Positions 27,851 through 34,641 of a stretch of 64,000 nt of DNA are shown here, piece after piece. The notes below the pieces were generated by a model. That model had not been told where the DNA came from. It ran no database searches and was given only the letters and a program-made list of their open reading frames with translations. The translations under genes were made by a program, and so were the position numbers. This stretch comes from CAXBDP01 sp964598395 (GTDB lineage Bacteria > Bacteroidota > Bacteroidia > Cytophagales > Cyclobacteriaceae). Numbering within the stretch: the first letter of the stretch is position 1; each line of letters starts with the position of its first letter. The stretch lies in the NCBI GenBank assembly GCA_964598395.1, contig CAZRBW010000007.1:20633-84632 (forward strand), written 5' to 3'.

Positions 27851-29905
27851 TTAGCTGATAGTAGAGCCAGAAGCAACTTTTTGCTCGGGCACCAGCAGAC
27901 GAAGCTTTCCATCCAAATCTTCAGCCATCAGAACCATGCCTTGGGATTCCATACCCATCATTGGTCTTGGCGCCAAGTTAGCCAATACAGTCACTTGCTT
28001 GCCCACTAGCTCCTCAGGACTGAAATGTTGTGCAATCCCGCTTAGAATTGTTCTTTGATCTAAGCCTGTATCAACTAATAGTTTTAAAAGCTTTTTCGAT
28101 TTTGGAACAGCCTCAGCAGATAGTATGGTGCCCACTCGCAGGTCCATTCCAGCAAATTGATCGAAAGTGATTATTTCCTTTGCAATTGGAATAGTCAATT
28201 CTGTAGTATCAGCAATATTTTGAGTCTTTGTATTTTCCAATTTTTGAATTTGATTTTCGATTTCTGAATCCTCTATTTTTTGGAATAGCAATGTTGCCTC
28301 AGCAATGCGATGTCCTACGCTGAGGATTTCATAACCTCCCGCTTCATTCCAAGACAGGCTTGGTTGGTTAAGCATTGCTTTGAGTTTAATGGCTGTATGC
28401 GGCAAAAATGGCTCTGATAATATGGCTAAATTTGCCACGACTTGATTTGCCAGATACATTATGGTAGCTGTTCTTTCAGCGTCTGTTTTTATCAATTTCC
28501 AAGGCTCATTTTCGGCCAAATATTTATTTCCAGTTCTAGCCAAATCAATCAAAATTGCTAAGGCCTCTCTAAATCTGAATTGATCCAATGAAGCAGTGAT
28601 TTTTGCTGGAAATTCCGAAATGGCTTTTATCAGTTCTTGATCATTTTCAGTGAATTCTTCAGGATTTGGAATGGCACCTTCATAATACTTATTGGTAAGT
28701 ACGACCGCTCTATTCACAAAATTTCCAAAAATTGCTACGAGTTCATTATTATTTCTGGCTTGGAAATCTTTCCATGTGAAATCGTTATCCTTCGTTTCGG
28801 GTGCGTTGGAAGTGAGCACATATCGCAAAACATCTTGCTTCTCTGGAAAATCAATCAAATATTCATGCAACCAAACCGCCCAATTGCGGGAGGTTGAAAT
28901 CTTATTTCCTTCCAAGTTCAAAAACTCATTTGCGGGCACATTATCTGGCAATATGTACTCCCCATGCGCTTTGAGCATAGTAGGGAAAATAATGCAATGA
29001 AATACAATATTGTCCTTGCCAATAAAGTGAAGGAGTCTTGTGTCGTCCTTTTTCCAATAGTCTTCCCAGTTTTTACCAGTTCGCTCTGCCCACTCGCGAG
29101 TGGCAGAGATATAGCCAATCGGTGCATCGAACCAGACATACAAAACCTTACCTTCTGCACCTTTCACTGGCACAGGTACTCCCCAGTCCAAATCGCGTGT
29201 AACTGCCCTAGGATGTAAGCCTTGCTCTATCCAGCTCTTACATTGACCATACACGTTGGACTTCCATTCTTTATGGCCATCGAGGATCCATTCGCGAAGC
29301 CAGTTTTCGTATTTATCTAGTGGTAAGTACCAATGTTTCGTATTTTTCTTGATGGGTTTAGCTCCGCTAAGCATTGAGCGAGGATCGCCCAATTCATCAG
29401 GACTCAATGAAGTACCACATTTTTCGCATTGGTCACCGTAGGCATCAGGATTGCCGCATTTTGGACAAGTGCCCATTATATACCTATCAGCTAGAAACTG
29501 ATTTGCACTTTCATCAAAAAATTGCTCAGATTCCTTTTCGATAAATTCATTATTATCATTAAGGGTTTTAAAGAAATTTGATGCAGTGTCGTGGTGAATT
29601 GGTGATGATGTTCGAGAATAAATGTCAAAGGCAATACCAAAATCATTGAAAGACTGTTGTATCTGTGTATGGTACTTATCAACAATAGCTTGTGGTGTGG
29701 TTCCTTCTTTTTGGGCTCTTAGTGTAATAGGCACACCATGTTCATCGGAGCCACAGATGAATGCTACATCATCACCTTTACTTCTCAAGTATCGCACATA
29801 TATATCTGCTGGAATATAAACACCTGCTAAGTGTCCAATATGGACAGGTCCATTAGCATAGGGAAGTGCAGCAGTTACGGTAGTTCTATTAAATTTTTTT
29901 GCCAT
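27851..29905 (-). CDS. metG: Methionyl-tRNA synthetase
   Basis: MetG charges tRNA(Met). The start chosen, ATG 29905, gives 684 residues opening MAKKFNRTTVTAALPYANGP with the HIGH motif HIGHLAG right behind. The frame stays open to 29974 but that extension has no family character and contains an intergenic CGGGAGG copy. The zinc knuckle CPKCGNPDAYGDQCEKCG is present (four Cys), the KMSKS loop is NKISTSRNW, and residues from about 570 form the tRNA-binding dimerisation domain (FAGMDLRVGTILSAEAVPKS). A TATATTTG -7-like element lies only 7 bp upstream of the ATG (29913-29920). Motif copies at 28335 and 28887. Confidence 0.96.
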   Translation of the reverse strand: MAKKFNRTTVTAALPYANGPVHIGHLAGVYIPADIYVRYLRSKGDDVAFICGSDEHGVPITLRAQKEGTTPQAIVDKYHTQIQQSFNDFGIAFDIYSRTSSPIHHDTASNFFKTLNDNNEFIEKESEQFFDESANQFLADRYIMGTCPKCGNPDAYGDQCEKCGTSLSPDELGDPRSMLSGAKPIKKNTKHWYLPLDKYENWLREWILDGHKEWKSNVYGQCKSWIEQGLHPRAVTRDLDWGVPVPVKGAEGKVLYVWFDAPIGYISATREWAERTGKNWEDYWKKDDTRLLHFIGKDNIVFHCIIFPTMLKAHGEYILPDNVPANEFLNLEGNKISTSRNWAVWLHEYLIDFPEKQDVLRYVLTSNAPETKDNDFTWKDFQARNNNELVAIFGNFVNRAVVLTNKYYEGAIPNPEEFTENDQELIKAISEFPAKITASLDQFRFREALAILIDLARTGNKYLAENEPWKLIKTDAERTATIMYLANQVVANLAILSEPFLPHTAIKLKAMLNQPSLSWNEAGGYEILSVGHRIAEATLLFQKIEDSEIENQIQKLENTKTQNIADTTELTIPIAKEIITFDQFAGMDLRVGTILSAEAVPKSKKLLKLLVDTGLDQRTILSGIAQHFSPEELVGKQVTVLANLAPRPMMGMESQGMVLMAEDLDGKLRLLVPEQKVASGSTIS

Positions 29906-30105
29906 AAGAATACAAATATAGCTAAATGGGATCGTTCGAATAGATAAAGAAAGGAAATTCCTCCCGCCTAACAACCGTTTGTATGTTCAAATCAAAAATC
30001 GAACTTCACATTGAGCCGATTATAAAATAGCGTAAGCTGAAAACACTTATTGAATAGAACTGAAATACATTTTTAGCTATTTTTAGATACCAAAAAACCT
30101 ACACC

Positions 30106-30147
30106 ATGATCACATTTTATCAAGCTGAAGAGATTAATTACACATGA
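30106..30147 (+). CDS. Possible 13-codon leader ORF overlapping the HNH-like gene start
   Basis: ATG 30106 opens a 13-codon frame (MITFYQAEEINYT) whose TGA overlaps the next start codon as ATGA at 30144-30147. Such overlaps favour coupled translation. The peptide matches nothing I know and may be chance. Confidence 0.3.
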   Translation: MITFYQAEEINYT

Positions 30148-30719
30148 CGAAAATTAAGTCACATTACAACGAAAAGTGGGCTATTGTTCCATTAGAGCCA
30201 GGCTTACTCAGGAAAAAGTATGCAGTATCAAATTATGGCAGAGTCATAAGTTTTATCTCAGAAGTTCTAGAAGGAGATTTAATTAAAGGTACTATTACAG
30301 GAGGTTACCCAACCCTAAATTTGAAACCAAAAGGCAGTTATCTTACGCTATATATTCATAGAGTAGTAGCTGAATTATTCCTTACCAAACCATCTGAGGA
30401 TCATCGATTCGTAATCCACTTAGATTACAATAAGAAGAATAATCTCCTTACTAATTTGAAATGGGCTACCAAAGAACAAATGGAGTTACACCAACAAGGA
30501 AGTCCGTTTGTAAAAGAGAGCAGGAAAAAGCGTCTTGAAAAGCCAGGATATAAAGGGCATAAACTTACAACGGCAAAGGTGCGTATGATTAAAAGGTTGA
30601 TAAATGATCCCAATAGGAAAACTCGCATGAGAATGATTGCCAAGCAATTTGGAATTAGTGAAATGCAGTTGTACAGAATAAAATCTGGTGAAAATTGGGC
30701 ACACATTACAGACTTTTAA
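30144..30719 (+). CDS. NUMOD4/HNH-type DNA-binding protein with C-terminal helix-turn-helix
   Basis: The 191-residue product has an N-terminal NUMOD4-like segment (KWAIVPL...KKYAVSNYGRVIS). An HNH-like core follows, HRVVAELFL then IHLDYNKKNNLLTNLKWAT, where the usual NH of the motif reads IH but the later Asn residues and LxW are kept. The basic C-terminus has a resolvase-like helix-turn-helix (IAKQFGISEMQLYRIKSG). NUMOD4-HNH proteins are homing-endonuclease relatives; free-standing copies are common in Bacteroidota and phages. Nuclease activity is uncertain given the changed first motif. No intron or repeat flanks it. It lies 11 bp before the DUF4159 gene. Confidence 0.75.
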   Translation: MTKIKSHYNEKWAIVPLEPGLLRKKYAVSNYGRVISFISEVLEGDLIKGTITGGYPTLNLKPKGSYLTLYIHRVVAELFLTKPSEDHRFVIHLDYNKKNNLLTNLKWATKEQMELHQQGSPFVKESRKKRLEKPGYKGHKLTTAKVRMIKRLINDPNRKTRMRMIAKQFGISEMQLYRIKSGENWAHITDF

Positions 30720-30730
30720 CTTGGGAACTT

Positions 30731-31408
30731 ATGAGGAATGCTAAAATCAAAAATCTTATTTCTTTTCTTCTGATTTCATTGCTTATAGTTCCACAACTTC
30801 AGGCTCAATTTGCTTCTTATAAAATCGCCAAATTAAAGTATTCGGGAGGGGGCGATTGGTATGCCAACAAAACCGCCCTGCCCAATCTTATCACTTTTTG
30901 TAATGAGGAATTAGGATTAAATATAGCTCCACAAGATGATGTAGTGGAGGTAGGAAGCGCCGAATTGTTTAATTATCCTTATGTATATATGACTGGTCAT
31001 GGCAATGTGCTTTTTAGCTCATCAGAGGCGGCCAATCTTCGTTCCTACCTTATGTCGGGTGGATTTCTACATATTGATGACAATTATGGCTTCTACGAAT
31101 TCGTGGTGCCTGAGATGCGAAAGGTATTTCCTGAATTAGCATTTGTAGAATTACCACCTAACCACCCGATCTACAATAATAAATTTAATTTTCCAGATGG
31201 ACTTCCTAAGATCCATGAACACGATGGATTGCCACCTCAAGGATTTGCTCTTATTTATGAAGGTCGTATGGTTTGTTTTTTCAGCTACGAAAGCGATTTA
31301 GGCAATGGATGGGAAGATCAACGCATCCATAACGACTCTAAAGAAGTAAGATTGAAAGCCCTAAAAATGGGTGCAAATATTCTGACTTTTGCTTTTACAC
31401 AAATTTAA
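30731..31408 (+). CDS. DUF4159 domain-containing exported protein
   Basis: From ATG 30731 the product is 226 residues with a signal peptide (FLLISLLIVPQLQAQ). The frame is open further up to 30695, but those residues precede the signal peptide and overlap the upstream gene. The rest is the DUF4159 domain: YSGGGDWYANKTALPNLITF, YPYVYMTGHGNVLFS, LRSYLMSGGFLHIDDNYGF and YEGRMVCFFSYESDLGNGW. DUF4159 has a glutamine-amidotransferase-like fold and usually sits in loci with MoxR ATPases and BatA-like proteins, which are absent here. The role is unknown. Copy of CGGGAGG at 30843. Confidence 0.85.
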   Translation: MRNAKIKNLISFLLISLLIVPQLQAQFASYKIAKLKYSGGGDWYANKTALPNLITFCNEELGLNIAPQDDVVEVGSAELFNYPYVYMTGHGNVLFSSSEAANLRSYLMSGGFLHIDDNYGFYEFVVPEMRKVFPELAFVELPPNHPIYNNKFNFPDGLPKIHEHDGLPPQGFALIYEGRMVCFFSYESDLGNGWEDQRIHNDSKEVRLKALKMGANILTFAFTQI

Positions 31409-31437
31409 TTTCTTTTTTTCTGAAAATACTAGCAAGT

Positions 31438-31463
31438 TAGTTTGCAAACTATCTGGATAGTTT
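31438..31463 (+). promoter_or_regulatory. Double palindrome, probable BlaI-family operator
   Basis: Two overlapping dyads lie here. TAGTTTGCAAACTA (31438-31451) is a perfect 14-bp palindrome covering the -33 element. AAACTATC-TG-GATAGTTT (31446-31463) is a perfect 8+2+8 dyad filling the spacer between -33 and -7. The shared half-site is AAACTA. Occupancy would block RNA polymerase, which suits the BlaI-type repressor encoded 37 bp downstream. Confidence 0.7.
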
Positions 31464-31471
31464 TATATTTG
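31441..31471 (+). promoter_or_regulatory. Bacteroidota-type promoter of the blaI-like/M56 pair
   Basis: TTTG (31441-31444), a 19-bp spacer and TATATTTG (31464-31471) match the consensus TTTG-N19-TAnnTTTG exactly. The start codon is 28 bp downstream. Confidence 0.8.
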
Positions 31472-31499
31472 GGTATAATTTAATAAGCCAAGTAAAACT

Positions 31500-31862
31500 A
31501 TGAGAGTATTAACCAGAGCCGAAGAACAAGTAATGCAGCATTTATGGGACCTAGAAAAGGGTTTCGTAAAGGATATTTTGGAAAGGTTTGAAGAGCCTAA
31601 GCCTGCATACAACACAGTTTCTACCATTATCAGAATTTTGGTGCAAAAAGGTTTTGTAGACTACAAAGCCTATGGTAAAACCTACGAATACTACCCAATC
31701 ATCGATAGGGATGCATACAAGTCTTTCTATTTGAAAAGATTTATATCAGGATATTTCGAAGGATCATTTTCTAGTCTAGTTTCATTCTTTGCTAAAGATG
31801 AAAACATGAATGTGAAAGAAATTGATCAGCTTATGAAGGTTGTCAAAAACGACATCGACTAA
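31500..31862 (+). CDS. BlaI/MecI/CopY family transcriptional repressor
   Basis: The 120-residue product is a winged-helix repressor: LTRAEEQVMQHLWDLEKGFV, then PAYNTVSTIIRILVQKGFVDYKAYGKTYEYYPI (shown in part as the recognition helix and wing), then a dimerisation tail. BlaI-type repressors are removed by cleavage triggered by a membrane M56 protease, and the next gene encodes exactly that kind of protein. It probably represses its own operon through the palindromes that overlap the promoter at 31438-31471. Confidence 0.92.
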   Translation: MRVLTRAEEQVMQHLWDLEKGFVKDILERFEEPKPAYNTVSTIIRILVQKGFVDYKAYGKTYEYYPIIDRDAYKSFYLKRFISGYFEGSFSSLVSFFAKDENMNVKEIDQLMKVVKNDID

Positions 31863-31883
31863 GAAAGAGGGAATCTTTGTAAA

Positions 31884-31900
31884 GGCTGCTTTATGCAGCC
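31884..31900 (+). repeat. Intercistronic hairpin between repressor and M56 genes
   Basis: GGCTGC-TTTAT-GCAGCC is a perfect 6-bp stem with a 5-nt loop. No T run follows. It may lower expression of, or separate, the downstream M56 gene. Confidence 0.5.
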
Positions 31901-31936
31901 GAAAACAATTTATTTAACATCTTAAACATTAAGATT

Positions 31937-33502
31937 ATGGTAGCTTTTTTATTGAGCTCCACTATCTGTCTGGTCATTTTCTATCTTTTTTACATTTGTA
32001 TTTTATCCAGACATAATAGTTTTCTGCAAAATCGTATTTATTTATTAGGCTCTTTATTGTTGTCTTTTATAATACCTATTTTGGAGATCCCGATCACGCA
32101 AAAAAGTGCTGACGTACCAATTCTAGTCAGTACCACCCAGACCCTGAGCGAGGTAGTGATTTATGCAGAAAAAGCTTCTCCTTTATTAAACCCCTACACT
32201 ACAGCCCTGCTTGGGATATACTTGATTGGGTTTTTAGTAATGGGAATCAAACTTACTTACAGGTGGGTTTCTATTAGACAATTGCTTCTGGATAAAGACA
32301 GACGACTTAAATATTATAAAGGAGCTTGGGTAATAGAAACCAACGGCCAATTACCGACTTTCTCTTATATGGAGTATATCTTTTTTGATGACTCCGTGCC
32401 AATGGATGAGGCAGATAAAAATCGTATTCTAGATCACGAATTAGCTCATTCCAAACAAGGGCACACCTATGATTTACTTTTGGTGGAGTTCCTTAAAGTT
32501 CTTATTTGGTTCAATCCACTTATCTACATGTACTCTCACAAACTAGAAGAAGTACATGAATACCTTGCTGATGACAAAGCTACTCAAGATGGAGATGTTG
32601 CTACATACTCTCAACTACTAGCCAGAATGGCTCTACGAAATTTCTCAATTGGCTTTGCAAGGCATTTTTCTAAAATCAAAACTCTTAAAAGAATTAAAAT
32701 GATGCAATTACCAAAGAAGAAGTATGCAGCATGGCGAATCGTATTTGCCCTCCCGCTAATAGCGGTCATGGTGACGGTATTCTCATGTGAGCGAGTAACA
32801 GAGATGGATCAGTTAGTTGAAGTTGAGCCCAACTCAGTATTACAAGTGCCAACGGGCGACTTTAATATTAATGTTTCCACGGCGCCAGATCCTGATGCAA
32901 AGGATTTTATGACATTCAAAAACGGCACAATGGAAGCTAAGGCTGGCAAGTACTTGATAGTAGGTACTAACCTAGACACCAAAGAAAAAAATGCTTTAGC
33001 AACATCCTTTGTTGAAAGACTTCGTCTAAATCCTAATTCATTTAAAATTACTGAAATAGAAGAACTCGAAATAGTGGATGAGAAGGTTTATGAAATCCAT
33101 GAACTAGACGAAATGCCATCACCAGCAGAGATGCCTAACTACATTGAGGTGCCCGTAACTCAAAAGCCCAAAGTTGATAGCGATGGAATCTATGATTCAT
33201 TCGCTTTGGAAGTGCTACCAGAGCCAGTGGGAGGTTTAGCGGCTTTCTATAATTTTATAGGGTCTAATATTCAATATCCGCAAACGGCCAGAAACCAAGG
33301 TATTGAGGGTAAAGTTTTTGTAGTGTTTGTTATTGATACTGATGGCTCGATTGGAGATGTAGAGATCCTCAAAGGAGTCTCTCCTGATATTGATCAAGAA
33401 GCTCTCAGGGTATTACAAAATGCGCCAAATTGGAAGGCAGGTATGCAAAACGATGCTCCAGTAAAAGTGAGAATGAGATTGCCGATTACATTCAAATTAT
33501 AA
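31937..33502 (+). CDS. M56 (BlaR1-type) membrane metallopeptidase with C-terminal TonB domain
   Basis: This 521-residue protein has N-terminal membrane helices, a gluzincin motif ILDHELAHSKQGH (HEXXH) near residue 175, and a further membrane helix ending at VMVTVFSCERVTE. A periplasmic linker follows, then a TonB C-terminal-like domain from about residue 430 (GGLAAFYNFIGSNIQYP, GIEGKVFVVFVIDTDG, LPITFKL). M56 peptidases such as BlaR1 sense a signal outside and cleave the partner repressor. The TonB-like tail instead of a beta-lactam sensor domain is common in Bacteroidota and points to an envelope or TonB-dependent signal (inference). It lies 74 bp after the BlaI-like gene and ends at a strong terminator. 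Confidence 0.9.
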   Translation: MVAFLLSSTICLVIFYLFYICILSRHNSFLQNRIYLLGSLLLSFIIPILEIPITQKSADVPILVSTTQTLSEVVIYAEKASPLLNPYTTALLGIYLIGFLVMGIKLTYRWVSIRQLLLDKDRRLKYYKGAWVIETNGQLPTFSYMEYIFFDDSVPMDEADKNRILDHELAHSKQGHTYDLLLVEFLKVLIWFNPLIYMYSHKLEEVHEYLADDKATQDGDVATYSQLLARMALRNFSIGFARHFSKIKTLKRIKMMQLPKKKYAAWRIVFALPLIAVMVTVFSCERVTEMDQLVEVEPNSVLQVPTGDFNINVSTAPDPDAKDFMTFKNGTMEAKAGKYLIVGTNLDTKEKNALATSFVERLRLNPNSFKITEIEELEIVDEKVYEIHELDEMPSPAEMPNYIEVPVTQKPKVDSDGIYDSFALEVLPEPVGGLAAFYNFIGSNIQYPQTARNQGIEGKVFVVFVIDTDGSIGDVEILKGVSPDIDQEALRVLQNAPNWKAGMQNDAPVKVRMRLPITFKL

Positions 33503-33520
33503 ATTTCATATACTGTCTTT

Positions 33521-33554
33521 AAAAGCCAGCTAAATTTATTGGCTGGCTTTTTTT
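33521..33554 (+). terminator. Rho-independent terminator after the M56-TonB gene
   Basis: A perfect 10-bp stem AAAAGCCAGC (33521-33530) / GCTGGCTTTT (33542-33551) ends in a run of T. Confidence 0.93.
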
Positions 33555-33672
33555 ATGACTTTAAATCAATGTTTAAAAGGTTAGAAAACTGAGACGAATT
33601 ATTTGTAAATTTGTTGAACATGAATTTCCTAATTGCAGTACAACAAGCAAAAATGAATAGCGGGAGGTAAAA

Positions 33673-33789
33673 ATGAAAAAGATTCTATTTGTACTATTAG
33701 TAATAAGCCTATTTACCAGCACCAGTTGCACCAAAAAAGAAGATATTGCACCAGGACGCAATCAACCTGAAATGATTCCTGCGCCTTAA
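33673..33789 (+). CDS. 38-residue putative lipoprotein
   Basis: ATG 33673 opens a 38-codon frame: a Lys-rich start (MKKI), a hydrophobic core (LFVLLVISLF), a lipobox-like TSTSC with Cys at 19, then a polar tail KKEDIAPGRNQPEMIPAP. That is a textbook short lipoprotein layout, so it is probably real. A TAAATTTG -7-like element lies at 33606-33613. The GGGAGG of an AGCGGGAGG copy sits 6 bp before the ATG and would also be a perfect Shine-Dalgarno match, unusual for Bacteroidota. The mature peptide would be about 20 residues; function unknown. Confidence 0.65.
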   Translation: MKKILFVLLVISLFTSTSCTKKEDIAPGRNQPEMIPAP

Positions 33790-33805
33790 ATAAGGATAAA
33801 TAAAG

Positions 33806-34019
33806 TTAATCCTAATGGGATTTGCTGGTTTGACCGACTATAGGTTGCGGGCTTACCTTTGATCGCTAAGTTTATCTGTGCTTTTCTTTTATCCGATGGT
33901 TAAAAACCAAGTGCAATGTATATTTCGATTTTTTGCAACTAGTAATCTACTCGTCCTATTTTCAGGGTCGTTTTTTTCTACCATCATTTTGCTAAAGGAG
34001 ATAATCCCAATAGGATTAA
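33806..34019. repeat. Inverted repeat pair in a 269-bp intergenic region
   Basis: TTAATCCTAATGGGATT (33806-33822) and, inverted, AATCCCAATAGGATTAA (34003-34019) match at 16 of 17 positions. Each arm also contains its own AATCC/GGATT 5-bp dyad. The sequence between them shows no coding frame or tRNA fold that I can support. It could be an RNA structure or a binding-site pair. Confidence 0.45.
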
Positions 34020-34058
34020 TAATATGAGGATGGTTGCACAAAGGGAATAATGTAAATA

Positions 34059-34595
34059 CTAAAAGTACTTCGGCCTGATAATCTCTGACAAGATGATAGC
34101 GTCTCTTGCGCCTTCGGGCGAGCGGAGCATTCTTTTAATTTTGGAGGATGAACCAAATTGCTCCGTTTCTTCTAGGTCAATTACTTCTAAGGTTTTTTTA
34201 CGCTCTATTTCTTCTTCAATTTGTACTCGATCATTTAGTCTGGAATATTTTTGATTCGACACATCTACTTCATTGAAATCAGCATATTTGGATTCTTCCA
34301 TTTCTCCATACATAGGCTCATATTCACTATCTTCAATTTCTTCTACGGTGGAATTAAGTTCTTCCTCAACCTCCCGCTTTTCTTCCGTTTCACCAGAAAT
34401 TTGACGTAATAAATCTTCAAAAGTCAATGGCTTTTCGCTTGGAGTATTAACTTCGGGGATATCTACGGCAGGTCTTGAATTTTGCTGGCGAGTGGTTTGG
34501 CCTTTTTTCTTCTTTGAAGCCAAGCCAGAAACCAAAAAATATAGCAGAGCCAATAAAATTGGCAGAAAATCTTTCAAACTTTCCATATAGATCAA
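34059..34595 (-). CDS. Membrane-anchored acidic protein of unknown function
   Basis: I do not recognise a family. The 178-residue product has one N-terminal membrane helix (LPILLALLYFLVSG), a basic KKKKGQTTRQQ stretch just after it, then a long strongly acidic low-complexity region (many Glu and Asp), ending in GARDAIILSEIIRPKYF, a tail that recurs in Bacteroidota proteins of this design. The start may instead be ATG 34586 (MESLKDFLP). It is divergent from smc by 46 bp. Copy of CGGGAGG at 34370. Confidence 0.7.
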   Translation of the reverse strand: MIYMESLKDFLPILLALLYFLVSGLASKKKKGQTTRQQNSRPAVDIPEVNTPSEKPLTFEDLLRQISGETEEKREVEEELNSTVEEIEDSEYEPMYGEMEESKYADFNEVDVSNQKYSRLNDRVQIEEEIERKKTLEVIDLEETEQFGSSSKIKRMLRSPEGARDAIILSEIIRPKYF

Positions 34596-34641
34596 ATTTA
34601 AGAATTAAATTTAGTTTTGTGCTTATTAATACACAATACAT

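Noticed and set aside
29906..29974. N-terminal extension of metG
   Set aside because: The extra 23 residues have no family match, and the ATG at 29905 puts HIGH at its normal place.
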